Below are positions 9,708-17,821 of a stretch of 45,842 nt of DNA, in pieces. How positions within the stretch are numbered: the stretch's first letter is position 1; each line of letters starts with the position of its first letter. The DNA comes from CAYVFC01 sp964450715. GTDB taxonomy: Bacteria; Myxococcota_A; Polyangia; Polyangiales; JAFGIB01. The stretch spans positions 1 to 45,842 of the forward strand of contig CAYVFC010000057.1 of the NCBI GenBank assembly GCA_964450715.1, in the 5' to 3' direction. The translations under genes and the position numbers were made by a program. The notes beneath the pieces are model-generated. The model did no database searches. It was not told where the DNA came from and saw only the letters and a program-made list of their open reading frames with translations.

Positions 9708-9908
9708 GGAAAAACCTCCCTTTGTGGATTATTTCGCCGCAAAATGCCCCGATTTCCCCCGGTTGGACGATGATGGGGAGAGAATCTTCTCGTGTCAATC
9801 AGCTCCGGAGCTTCTGGGTTTCAAGAATTCCCGGTTTTCTTCCTTTCGCGACGAGCCCGGGGCGCGGGGCCGGATGCTCGGCCGGATCTCCGGTGTTAGA
9901 CTCGCCGC

Positions 9909-10460
9909 ATGGAACCCACCGGCCCGCTAGAGGGGCTCTCCCGCGAAACCCGCATTCGGCGCGACGAGCAGGGGCGCTGGTTCAACGAGGGTGAGCCGCT
10001 TCGGCACGCGGGCTTGATACGCGCGTTTGACAGCTGGATCGACCTTGCCGAGGACGGCCGCTACTGCCTGCGCAACGAGATAAACTGGGCCTACATTACC
10101 ATCGAGGGCCCGCCGTTCTTCGTCCGTACCTTGACCGTCGGCCCGTCGGGCGAGGTAACCCTGCTGGTCTCGGACGGCCGCAGCTACCCGCTCGACCCGT
10201 CCACGCTCCGGCAGGGGAGCGACGGCGCGCTTTACTGCGACGTACGCGAGCCCTCCCTGACCGCCAGGTTCGACCGTCCCGCCATGATGCAGCTCGAGCA
10301 GCTGCTCGACGAGGACGAGCAGGGCGTTTACCTGCGGCTGGGCGGCCAGATCGTACGCCCGCCCGTGGTCGACGGCCCGGTGCGCCGACCGCCGGTCCAG
10401 GCCAGCGATCCTAACCCGCCCGACGCAGCCGCGCCGGGACCAAAGCCGGAAAAGGGATGA
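9909..10460 (+). CDS. DUF1285 family protein
   Basis: The 183-residue protein begins with RRDEQGRWFNEGEPLRHAG and contains DLAEDGRYCLRNEINWAYI and GPPFFVRTL. This order matches DUF1285 proteins: an N-terminal small beta domain, then a second domain that follows the W-x-I/V strand. The family's function is unknown. The C-terminal ~25 residues are a Pro/Ala-rich extension. It starts at ATG 9909 and is followed by the thioredoxin-like gene with a four-base ATGA overlap (10457-10460), so the two are translationally coupled. The 200-base gap 9708-9908 upstream is shared with the divergent coiled-coil gene and should hold both promoters. Confidence 0.75.
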   Translation: MEPTGPLEGLSRETRIRRDEQGRWFNEGEPLRHAGLIRAFDSWIDLAEDGRYCLRNEINWAYITIEGPPFFVRTLTVGPSGEVTLLVSDGRSYPLDPSTLRQGSDGALYCDVREPSLTARFDRPAMMQLEQLLDEDEQGVYLRLGGQIVRPPVVDGPVRRPPVQASDPNPPDAAAPGPKPEKG

Positions 10461-11068
10461 CGCTCGTCGGAAAAGCCGCGCCCACCCTCATCGCTCTCTG
10501 CCTGGGCGCGCCGCTCGTCTTCTTCTTCGCTCAGGCGGTCACCCGCGCCGAGACCGTCCGCCGCCAGGCGCCCCTGCGCGCGGTGCTGGGAGACGCCGCC
10601 TACGAAGCGCTCGCCCGCGGAGAAAAGAGCGAGCATCACTACCTGGGCAACAGCCGGAAAGCGCCCGATTTCACCCTCAAAGACGCCCACGGCCGTCCCT
10701 GGCGGCTGAGCGACCACCGCGGCCGGCTGGTCCTGATGAACTTCTGGAGCGTGGACTGCCCGCCCTGTCTGCAGGAGCTGCCCGGCCTGACGCGACTCGC
10801 GCGCGAGGCCAGGCGTCGCGGCGACATCGAGGTGGTGACCGTCAACGTCGACGCCGACCGCGATCGCGTGCGCGCGGTGGTGGCGCCCTACACCGGCCTC
10901 AGGGTGCTGTTCGACCCCGAGAAGAAGGTGGTCAAGGACACCTACGGCACGCTGCTCTACCCCGAAACCTGGGTGGTGGACGCGCGCGGCATCATCCGCC
11001 TGCGCGTGGACGGCGCGCGCGATTGGTCCGATCCCCTGAGCCTGGACGTACTCGGTTTATTCCTCTGA
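10457..11068 (+). CDS. TlpA/ResA-type membrane-anchored thioredoxin
   Basis: This 203-residue protein has an uncleaved N-terminal signal anchor (about residues 8-27), a linker, and a thioredoxin fold from residue ~65 (KAPDFTLKDAHGRPWRLSD). The redox motif CPPC is at residues 101-104 (FWSVDCPPCLQELPG), and the cis-Pro loop is YPETWVVDARG. It probably faces the periplasm and reduces disulfides, for example in apocytochrome c. The convergent downstream genes encode CcmB and CcmA, which supports a cytochrome c maturation role (inference). It overlaps the DUF1285 gene by four bases. Confidence 0.85.
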   Translation: MTLVGKAAPTLIALCLGAPLVFFFAQAVTRAETVRRQAPLRAVLGDAAYEALARGEKSEHHYLGNSRKAPDFTLKDAHGRPWRLSDHRGRLVLMNFWSVDCPPCLQELPGLTRLAREARRRGDIEVVTVNVDADRDRVRAVVAPYTGLRVLFDPEKKVVKDTYGTLLYPETWVVDARGIIRLRVDGARDWSDPLSLDVLGLFL

Positions 11069-11077
11069 CCCCCCCCC

Positions 11078-11749
11078 TCAATCCCACGACAGCGGATCGA
11101 ACAGGCTCACCCCCACCGCCAGGCAGACCAGATCGAACGCGGCCAGCATGCGCATCCAGGCCGCGATCTCGCCCAGCGGCGCCCCGGCCAACAGCTCGCG
11201 TGTTCCCACCACCCCGCAGAGCAGCGCCGGCGCGACCAGCGGCAGAAACGCCACCGCCAGCACCAGATCGCGCGCCAGCGTGCGCGAGCCCATGGGCGCC
11301 AGCAGGTTGCCCGCCGCGGTGAAGCCCACCGTGCCCAGGCCGAGCAGCGCGCTCAGGGGCCCTATCACCTGCAGCAGCTTCACCTGAAAGAGCACCTGCA
11401 CCAGCACCACCAGCACGACTTCCACCGCGGTCAGGAAGACCATGGCGCCCATCACCTTGGCCAGGTAGATGCTGGCTCGCGGCACGGGCGAGAGCAGCAG
11501 CCCCCGCAGCGCGTCCAGGTCGCGCTCGCGATTCCAGTTGCGGCTCATGGCCAAGATGCCGGAGAAGGCCACCGCGATCCAGAGCACGCCCGGGGCCAGC
11601 TGCAGCGAGGTGGAGGGGTCTATATAAAAGGATAGAGAGGTCAAGATGGCGATCAGCGCGGCAAAGAGCGTCGTCGCCGTCACGATCTCGCCGCTGCGCA
11701 GCTCGATGCGCATATCCTTGAGGAAAAGGATCCAGGCCGTCCGCAGCAT
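11078..11749 (-). CDS. ccmB: Heme exporter permease CcmB
   Basis: The 223-residue protein is the usual length for CcmB and has about six hydrophobic helices. It begins MLRTAWILFLKDMRIELRSGE and contains ALIAILTSLSFYIDP and FSGILAMSRNWNRERDLD, matching CcmB, the membrane subunit of the CcmAB ABC module of cytochrome c maturation system I. ATG 11749 lies two bases after the stop of ccmA. A GTG at 11755 overlapping that stop is an alternative start. A longer reading frame extends into ccmA but is only its shadow. The 3' end faces the TlpA-type gene, ten bases away. Confidence 0.9.
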   Translation of the reverse strand: MLRTAWILFLKDMRIELRSGEIVTATTLFAALIAILTSLSFYIDPSTSLQLAPGVLWIAVAFSGILAMSRNWNRERDLDALRGLLLSPVPRASIYLAKVMGAMVFLTAVEVVLVVLVQVLFQVKLLQVIGPLSALLGLGTVGFTAAGNLLAPMGSRTLARDLVLAVAFLPLVAPALLCGVVGTRELLAGAPLGEIAAWMRMLAAFDLVCLAVGVSLFDPLSWD

Positions 11750-11751
11750 GC

Positions 11752-12405
11752 TCACGACGGCTCCTGCACCCGCCCGCGCTCGAGCCGGTAGCGGCGGTCG
11801 GCCAGCCGCTCGGCCAGGGTCGGGTCGTGGGTTACCAGCGCCACGATGGCCCCGCGCGCCCGCTCCTTGCCCACCGCTTCGACCAGCCGCTGCACCGAAC
11901 GCTCGTCCAGCCCGGACGACGGCTCGTCCAGCAGCAAAAGCCGCGGCCGGTGCAGCAACGCCCTGGCCACCGCCAGCCGTTGCTGCTGCCCGCGCGAGAG
12001 TGTGCGCGCCGGGCGCCGGCTCCAGGCGCCTATCTCGAACCGCTGGTACAGCTCCGCTATCCGCCCGCCGGGATCGTCGATCCCGTACAGCCTGGCGAAC
12101 AGCAGCAGGTTCTCCTCGCCGTTCAGGTCGGGGTAGAGCATCGACTCGTGGGCCAGCATCCCGATGCGCGCCCGCGCCCATCCCGCCTGCCCGGCCTCGT
12201 GCGCGCCGAACAGCACCGAGCCGCGGGTGGCGCGGCTGAGCAGCGCGAGCAAGCTGAGCAGCGTGCTCTTACCCGAGCCGTTAGGCCCCTCGATCACCGT
12301 GACCGCGCCTGCCTCGAACCGTACGTCCACCCCGGCCAGCGCGCGCGTGCTGCCGAATACCTTGACCAGGCCGCGGCCCTCCACCCTGTCAAAATCGGGC
12401 ACCAT
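11752..12405 (-). CDS. ccmA: Heme exporter ATP-binding protein CcmA
   Basis: The 217-residue ABC ATPase has Walker A GPNGSGKST at residues 40-48, signature LSRGQ at 136-140, Walker B LLLLDEP at 156-162 and the switch His in LVTHD. Length and position directly before ccmB identify it as CcmA, which powers release of holo-CcmE with CcmB. The other ccm genes (C, D, E, F, H) are not in this window. It starts at ATG 12405 and diverges from dnaJ; the ~160 bases between them should contain both promoters. Confidence 0.9.
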   Translation of the reverse strand: MVPDFDRVEGRGLVKVFGSTRALAGVDVRFEAGAVTVIEGPNGSGKSTLLSLLALLSRATRGSVLFGAHEAGQAGWARARIGMLAHESMLYPDLNGEENLLLFARLYGIDDPGGRIAELYQRFEIGAWSRRPARTLSRGQQQRLAVARALLHRPRLLLLDEPSSGLDERSVQRLVEAVGKERARGAIVALVTHDPTLAERLADRRYRLERGRVQEPS

Positions 12406-12497
12406 CGCGGGTCAGGGTAGCGCCTGTCCCGGCTGCTGGCTACCGCGGTCGGTTCCAGGGGCGCCGGATCTTTCTCGCCGCTCGCCCATCCCACCCC

Positions 12498-12525
12498 TTG
12501 ACCCCGCCGACTTGCTGCTTACGTT
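12498..12525 (+). promoter_or_regulatory. Possible dnaJ promoter
   Basis: TTGACC (12498-12503) is followed after 16 bases by TACGTT (12520-12525), 40 bases before the dnaJ start. The -35 is good and the -10 weak. The leading C (CTTGAC) would also suit a heat-shock sigma factor, but no clear CCCCAT -10 is present. Low certainty. Confidence 0.3.
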
Positions 12526-12564
12526 CTAGCCGGCTAAGAACGTCCGGAGTTGCGCGACCGAACC

Positions 12565-13650
12565 ATGGAAAAGAGGGATTACTACGAGGTACTGGGAGTC
12601 GATCGTTCGGTCGAGGACAGGGATCTAAAGAAGGCCTACCGCAAGCTGGCGCTTCAGCTGCACCCGGACCGCAATCCCGACGACCCCGAGTCCGAGGAGA
12701 AGTTCAAGCAGGTTTCCGAGGCCTACCAGGTCCTGAGCGACCCGGAGAAGCGCGCGCTGTACGACCGCTTCGGCCACGCCGGCCTGGAGGGAGCCGGCTA
12801 CCGCGGCTTTGCCGACGTGGGCGACATCTTCAGCCATTTCCACGACATCTTCGGCGATTTCTTCGGCGGATCCGACATCTTCGGCAGCGGCTTTGGCGGG
12901 CGGGCCAGGCGCAACGGTCCGCGCCAGGGCGAGAACCTGCGCACCCTGGCCGTCATTACCCTGGTAGAGGCGGCCACCGGTGTGAAGAAGGAGATCGAGC
13001 TCAGCCACCCGGGGCCCTGCGGCGAGTGCCAGGGCACTGGCGCCGAGGGCGGGCAGCGCACCACCTGCCCCCGCTGCCAGGGCCAGGGCCAGGTGGCCCA
13101 CTCCCGCGGCATGTTCCTGTTGCAGACCACCTGCCCCGAGTGCGCCGGCATGGGCAGCGTGGCGACCAAGGCGTGCGGACACTGCCAGGGCAGCGGCGAG
13201 GTCCCGGTCGAGCGTAAAGTCCGCGTCACCTTTCCCGAGGGCATCGACGACGGCCAGACCCTGCGCGTCTCCAACCAGGGCCTGCCCGGCCTGCGCGGCG
13301 GCCCGCCCGGCCATCTCTACGTTACCGTCAGGGTCGAGCCCAACCCGCGCTTTCAACGCGAGGGCGTCGATCTCATCCACGAGCTGCGCATCACCTTCCC
13401 CCAGGCCGCGCTGGGCGACGAGCTCTCGGTCGAGAACCTGTACGGAGAGAAAAGGAAACTCAAGGTCCCGGCCGGCACCCAGCCTGGCGAGGCCCTGGTG
13501 ATCGAAGGGGAGGGCATGCCCTACCTCAACCGCGGCGGCCGCGGCGACCTCATCGTCGTGGTACGCGTCGTCGTACCCAAGAAGCTCTCCTCCCGCGCCA
13601 AGAAGCTATTAAAGGAGCTATCCGAAACCCTGGCCCGCGACGCCGGCTAA
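12565..13650 (+). CDS. dnaJ: Chaperone DnaJ
   Basis: The protein is 361 residues from ATG 12565, where the typical DnaJ start (MEKRDYYEVLG) occurs. An in-frame TTG at 12550 directly abuts GGAG and is less likely. Domains in order: J domain 1-70 with HPD at 33-35; Gly/Phe region about 75-115; zinc domain 152-211 with four CxxCxGxG motifs (CGECQGTG, CPRCQGQG, CPECAGMG, CGHCQGSG); and two C-terminal beta domains. This is a complete type I co-chaperone for DnaK. No dnaK or grpE is adjacent. The gene converges on the lytic transglycosylase gene across a palindromic repeat. Confidence 0.95.
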   Translation: MEKRDYYEVLGVDRSVEDRDLKKAYRKLALQLHPDRNPDDPESEEKFKQVSEAYQVLSDPEKRALYDRFGHAGLEGAGYRGFADVGDIFSHFHDIFGDFFGGSDIFGSGFGGRARRNGPRQGENLRTLAVITLVEAATGVKKEIELSHPGPCGECQGTGAEGGQRTTCPRCQGQGQVAHSRGMFLLQTTCPECAGMGSVATKACGHCQGSGEVPVERKVRVTFPEGIDDGQTLRVSNQGLPGLRGGPPGHLYVTVRVEPNPRFQREGVDLIHELRITFPQAALGDELSVENLYGEKRKLKVPAGTQPGEALVIEGEGMPYLNRGGRGDLIVVVRVVVPKKLSSRAKKLLKELSETLARDAG

Positions 13651-13653
13651 CCC

Positions 13654-13720
13654 GGGCGGGCGCAAGGCCCGCTCCTACAGCGTCCGAAGCGCGCAATCAC
13701 AGGGCCCGCCCCTAGGGGCC
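13654..13720. repeat. GC-rich palindromic (REP-like) element between convergent genes
   Basis: It contains the hairpin GCGGGC-GCAAG-GCCCGC (13656-13672), the linker CTACAGCGTCCGAAGCGC, and a second palindrome CCCCTAGGGG (13709-13718). The architecture matches the element at 8485-8557. It lies between the 3' ends of dnaJ and the transglycosylase gene and includes the latter's stop codon. It may act as a bidirectional terminator, though no T-run follows either hairpin. Confidence 0.6.
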
Positions 13721-16156
13721 GGACGGCTTGTTCTCTGTATCCTTCGACTTCCCCCCGGCCGCCGGCAACACCCGCGGCAGCCCCAGCAGCTTGCCCGTGT
13801 CGAGCCAGCTGTACACGCCGTAAGTCTGCAACACCCGCCGCGTGTAGCGCTGGGTCTCCGGGTAGGGAATGCTCTCGATCCACGCATCCAGCTCCAGCCC
13901 CGAACGCTCCCGCAGCCACTTGTCCGCCGCCCCGTGCCCGGCGTTGTAGGCCGACGGCACCACTCCCGCGTTGCTCGGGTAGCGTTGCCACAGGTACTTG
14001 ATGAAGCTCGCCCCGATGCGCAGGTTGATCTCCGGCTTGCGCAGCGAGCGCGGATCGCTCGCCAGCCCCAGCGAACGGGCGTGCGTCTTCGCGGTGGGCA
14101 CGATGAGCTGGATCAGCCCGTAAGCGTGGGCCGGCGACACCGCGTTGGGATCGAACCCGCTCTCCTCGCGCGCCACCGCCCGGATAAAGGCGGCCGGTAC
14201 CCCCGACTCCCCGGCCACCGTCTCGATCAGCGGCTCGTAGGCACGCGGGTAAGCGATGCGCCACATGGCCCTGGCCTTGCCCCGCGGTGTGGTAGTCGTG
14301 AACGAGCGCAGCCGCCGCCGCACCAGGCGCGCCGCCTCGGGGTGCGCCCCGGCCTGGTGCAGTAGCGCGGCCACCAGCCACAGCGTGCTCCGGTCCGCCT
14401 TCTCCCCCAACGCTCCCATTCGGCTGAGCTCCTTTTGCGCCAGCTCGTACTCGTCCACCCGCAATAGCTCCAGAGCGCGCACGAACTCCTGTCGCTGCAT
14501 CAGCGGTCGCTTGGGAAAGGTGAGCGCCACTTCCGGCTCTGAGCCGCCCAGCTCCGCCAGCAGCTGTCCGCTGATAGTCGGGTCCAGCTCGGCCAGCCGC
14601 CCGTGCGCCTGTTGCGCGTAGTAGCTGAGCGGCCCGGAGCGGATGACCTCCTCGTACTGTTTCGTCGCCTCGGCCTTCCGTCCCAGGTCGGCCAGCGCCC
14701 GTGCTCGCCAGTAGAGCGCGCGCCCCTCCATGCCCTCGGTGAACTCGTCCGGACCCTCTTTAATCAACTTATCCAACTGCCCCAACGCCTCCGCCGGCTT
14801 GCCCGCCTGCCGCGCGCGCCGCGCCAGCTCGAAGCGCGCCACCGGCCGCATATCGCCCCCGGGGTACTTGCCGATCAGCTTGCGCAGCCTTCCCAGCCCG
14901 GCCGGCTCGTCATCCGCGTCTATCTCGCAGAGTGCTGCTTTGTAGGCCGCGTCGTCCGCCAGCCGGTGGTGCGGCGCCTCGGCCTGCAACCGCTCGTACT
15001 GCTCGATCCCCTTCGCGTACTCGCCGGTACGCAGGTAGGCGCGCCCCGCGTAGTATCGCGCCCAGGCGCGATCGTCCCCCTTTGGGCACTTGTCGGCCGT
15101 CTTGGCCAGCAATCCGGCGCCGGTCGTACGCTGGCGTTGCAGTAGAAGCGTCCGCCCCTGCTGCAGCCGAGCCTGGCAGAGCGCTGCCGCGTCCCTCTTG
15201 GCTTGCTTGGCCAGCCCGGCGTAGAGCGCCTCAGCATCTTTATAGCGCCGTGCGCGCACCAGCGCATCACCGCGTACGAACTGCTCCTCGACCGGCGGCT
15301 CGGCCATGCTCTTGCGCAGCTTGGCCGGAAGCCCGGTCAGCACCTTTTTCGCCTTGGCCTCGGCCTCGCGTCCGGCAGCGCTCAGCGGCGCTCGGCTCGA
15401 GACCCTCCAGTACAGCCGCAGCGCCTCTTGCCTGTCCTCGGTATCCCCGCTCTTGGCCAGATGGTCGGCCAGCGGCATGGCGATGGAGGCCGCGCTCCAT
15501 TTTGACGAAGACTGGCGCACCAGCCGCCGCAGCAGCTCGACCGCCTCCTCGTTGCGCCCGAGCTTAATCAGTGCGAGCGCCCTCAGCTTGCGCGCCCGCC
15601 ACGCGCCCGGCCACCCCTCGCGCAGCAGGTTCGCTTCTACCGCGGCGGCCTCTGCATCGGCTTTTACATCGCTTCGGTTGCCCCCCTTGTTGCCGGTTTT
15701 CGCGCCTTTCCTGCCTCCCATCGAGCTGCTCTTCTCGCTTCGCTCCAACAACAGCTCTGCTCTTTGTAGCCGCGCCCACTGCGACAGCGGATGTGCCGAC
15801 AGCGCGATCTCCCCCAGATGCTTCATCCGCGTCTCGTCGTCGCCCGCTGCTCTGGCCGCCAGCCAGTGCAACCTGCCGGTCACGGGCTGCCTGGACTGCT
15901 TCAGCGCGCCCTCCGCCAGCCCGAGCGCCCTGGCCTTGTCGCTCGCGGCCAGCGCCTTTTCGATCTCCAACTGCACCGAGCCCTCTTCCGGCCGCACCAC
16001 CGCCGGATCGAACAGGTTCGGATCGGCCGGGGGGCCTGCCGCGGCCGCGTCCATGTGCTCGGCTTCGGCTTGCACGCGAGGCGCATCACCGCTCAGGGTG
16101 AATACCGCAACGGCCGCCCCCAGGACGACGGCGATAGCTAAAAGGCGCATGGGCAC
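13712..16156 (-). CDS. Lytic murein transglycosylase (Slt70-like) with TPR-like superhelix
   Basis: The 814-residue exported protein has an N-terminal signal segment (LLAIAVVLGAAVAVFTLSG) and a long alpha-alpha TPR-like region (about 60-620). A C-terminal SLT domain follows (about 640-765) with the catalytic Glu at residue 665 in AREESGFDPNAVSP, then AYGLIQLIVPTA and the YNAGHG motif. It cleaves the MurNAc-GlcNAc bond to form 1,6-anhydromuramic ends (family knowledge). It starts at ATG 16156 or 16150. The last codons and stop fall in a REP-like repeat, so the short tail after the SLT domain may have been acquired from it. Confidence 0.88.
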   Translation of the reverse strand: MPMRLLAIAVVLGAAVAVFTLSGDAPRVQAEAEHMDAAAAGPPADPNLFDPAVVRPEEGSVQLEIEKALAASDKARALGLAEGALKQSRQPVTGRLHWLAARAAGDDETRMKHLGEIALSAHPLSQWARLQRAELLLERSEKSSSMGGRKGAKTGNKGGNRSDVKADAEAAAVEANLLREGWPGAWRARKLRALALIKLGRNEEAVELLRRLVRQSSSKWSAASIAMPLADHLAKSGDTEDRQEALRLYWRVSSRAPLSAAGREAEAKAKKVLTGLPAKLRKSMAEPPVEEQFVRGDALVRARRYKDAEALYAGLAKQAKRDAAALCQARLQQGRTLLLQRQRTTGAGLLAKTADKCPKGDDRAWARYYAGRAYLRTGEYAKGIEQYERLQAEAPHHRLADDAAYKAALCEIDADDEPAGLGRLRKLIGKYPGGDMRPVARFELARRARQAGKPAEALGQLDKLIKEGPDEFTEGMEGRALYWRARALADLGRKAEATKQYEEVIRSGPLSYYAQQAHGRLAELDPTISGQLLAELGGSEPEVALTFPKRPLMQRQEFVRALELLRVDEYELAQKELSRMGALGEKADRSTLWLVAALLHQAGAHPEAARLVRRRLRSFTTTTPRGKARAMWRIAYPRAYEPLIETVAGESGVPAAFIRAVAREESGFDPNAVSPAHAYGLIQLIVPTAKTHARSLGLASDPRSLRKPEINLRIGASFIKYLWQRYPSNAGVVPSAYNAGHGAADKWLRERSGLELDAWIESIPYPETQRYTRRVLQTYGVYSWLDTGKLLGLPRVLPAAGGKSKDTENKPSGP

Positions 16157-16315
16157 AGATTAGAGAGAGCCCCGGGTAGGCGCAAATTACCCATGCATCC
16201 GCGCCATTCCCGCGCCCGCGCCGCCCCTCGCGTCTTCCTTATAATACCGAAGACCGCGCACCGCCACCCCCGGCCGCCCCTCGCCTCCGGCCCGTCCCCG
16301 CCGTCCCCTCCTCTT

Positions 16316-16804
16316 TTAATATCTTCCCCGCCGCCCCCGCCCGGCCGTGAACACCTCTTCTGCCTCCATCTCCGCCCGCAACTCCTCGCGCCTGCTCTGC
16401 TCCGACTGCGCCCGCCGCCTATGCGTCTCCACGGCCTTGCGCTCCCCGATCGCCTCCTGCAACCCCTGCTGTGCCTGCTCTAGCTCCGCTTGCCGCTGGT
16501 CGCGCGCCCGTTTGGCCCGCTGCCGCTCCCTCCCTAGCTTCCTGCTCTGCTCCGACAGCCGCCCCGCGTACGCCGCCTGCCGTTGCAGCCACAGCGCGCT
16601 CCGCCCCTCGACCGGCACCCTCCCCAGCTCGACCAGCTCCCGCCGCGCCCGCTCGTGCTGCTGGCACCTCTGCTCCGCCCGTCCGAGCTCCGCCTCGGCG
16701 CGCTCCAGCGCCTCCCTAAGCTGCGCGGTTTCCTGCTCGGCTTCTTGCTGCCGCGCCTCCCGCAGCCTCTGCACCGCCTCGAGCCCGTCCGCCTCGCGTT
16801 TCAC
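16316..16804 (-). CDS. FliJ/SctO-like coiled-coil protein
   Basis: The 162-residue protein is almost entirely Arg/Glu/Gln/Ala-rich amphipathic helix, probably a two-helix coiled-coil hairpin with a turn near VELGRVPVEGRSALWLQRQ. That size and shape is typical of FliJ/SctO stalk proteins of flagellar or type III export ATPases and of V/F-ATPase gamma-like stalks, but composition-driven resemblance is weak evidence. I chose GTG 16804 because it follows the reductase gene by 41 bases with GAGGG/AAGG upstream; the frame stays open further but only as a shadow of that gene. No other export-apparatus gene is present. The 159-base gap downstream (16157-16315) holds GTCTTC/GAAGAC arms around TATAAT (16232-16255). 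Confidence 0.55.
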   Translation of the reverse strand: MKREADGLEAVQRLREARQQEAEQETAQLREALERAEAELGRAEQRCQQHERARRELVELGRVPVEGRSALWLQRQAAYAGRLSEQSRKLGRERQRAKRARDQRQAELEQAQQGLQEAIGERKAVETHRRRAQSEQSRREELRAEMEAEEVFTAGRGRRGRY

Positions 16805-16845
16805 CCTTCGCCCTCGCCTCGCTCCCTCGCCTTTGCCCTCGCCCG

Positions 16846-17643
16846 CTACTTCCCATAAATGTGCTTGCCGATGCGCCGCACCCGCTTCATCTCCTCGTCG
16901 TCCATCGGCCCACCCCCGAGCGCTTTCAGGTTCTGCTCCATCTGCTCCGCCGTCTTGGGCCCGGTCACGCACACGTTCACGTCCGGATTAGACAGCACGA
17001 AACGGAAGCAATCGGCCGGTTCCAGCGGCTGCTCGCCCTCGGGCATGAGCTTGGGTTTGAGCAGCTTGCCCCAGCAGGTCGCCGTGAAGATGACGATCCC
17101 CGGCCGCTTTTCCTCGGGCAGAAACGGGAAGATGTCCTGCTCCGCCCCCGGGTGCACCGCGTTGTACCGTATCTGATAAAAGTCGATCGGCGCCTGCACC
17201 TCCCCGCGCGCCATCTGCCCGAAAAGCGGCCGCTTGTGGCTGGACATGCCCACGAAGCGCACCTTGCCGCTCTCGCGGAGCCCCCGCACCCGCTCCACCA
17301 GCTTCCCCTGCGGCGCCTTGTTCACGCTTCCCAGCACCATCAGGTCAGCCTGCTCGACGCCCAGCTTCTTGAGCCACCGCTCCGCAAATCCCTGCAGAAA
17401 GAACCCGCCCACGGTCGGCTTGGACAGCACGATGCACATCTTCTCCCGGTGCGCCGGAGCCAGGTTACGGATCGCCTTCACCATCTCCCCCCGCTTGAGC
17501 AGCGACAGGTAGAAGTAGTTCACCCCGTACTCGTGAAACGCCTTCTCGATAGCCGCGGCCGGCACCCCGTACCCGGAAGCCAGCCCCATGCGGCTCACCA
17601 TCAGCCCCGTCTTGCCAAAAGCGACCTTCTCGGTTAAATCCAT
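16846..17643 (-). CDS. Aldo/keto reductase homologue with degenerate catalytic residues
   Basis: This 265-residue TIM-barrel-like protein has the AKR layout: N-terminal strand VAFGKTGLMVSRMGLASGYG, the segment ADLMVLGSVNK where the active-site His strand lies, GLRESGKVRFVGMSSHKRP, and a C-terminal cofactor-contact region NVCVTGPKTAEQMEQNL. The tetrad is poorly kept. F-D-T-A-x-x-Y reads FYLSLLK (Asp to Tyr45, Tyr to Lys50) and the His position is Gly105; only Lys75 (LSKPT) remains. It may bind NADPH without standard carbonyl reduction, or use different chemistry. It starts at ATG 17643 and is followed by the FliJ-like gene in a likely two-gene operon. Confidence 0.75.
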   Translation of the reverse strand: MDLTEKVAFGKTGLMVSRMGLASGYGVPAAAIEKAFHEYGVNYFYLSLLKRGEMVKAIRNLAPAHREKMCIVLSKPTVGGFFLQGFAERWLKKLGVEQADLMVLGSVNKAPQGKLVERVRGLRESGKVRFVGMSSHKRPLFGQMARGEVQAPIDFYQIRYNAVHPGAEQDIFPFLPEEKRPGIVIFTATCWGKLLKPKLMPEGEQPLEPADCFRFVLSNPDVNVCVTGPKTAEQMEQNLKALGGGPMDDEEMKRVRRIGKHIYGK

Positions 17644-17728
17644 CCCCGTCCTCCCGCTTTCCGTTTTCCGCTTCGAACCAGCGTCCTCAATCTAACCGAT
17701 CGCTTGCCCGGGACAAAAGCCCCCCGCC

Positions 17729-17786
17729 GCCGCGTAGGGGCGTGTCTCGCCCCCGCCCCCTCTCGCGACCCGCCCCCTCTCGCGAC
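17729..17786. repeat. REP-like half element plus 17-bp tandem duplication
   Basis: The segment GCGTAGGGGCGTGTCTCGCCCC (17732-17753) resembles the palindromic repeat family in this window. It is followed by a perfect head-to-tail duplication of a 17-base unit, CCGCCCCCTCTCGCGAC, at 17753-17769 and 17770-17786. It lies in the promoter gap of the permease gene at 17822. Confidence 0.6.
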
Positions 17787-17821
17787 GCCTCCCCGGTTGT
17801 GGTAAGCCACCCCCCTGCAAC

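Noticed and set aside
11750..12181. N-terminal extension of ccmB to 12181
   Set aside because: The extra residues are an out-of-frame reading of ccmA; CcmB length and the conserved MLRTAW start favour 11749.
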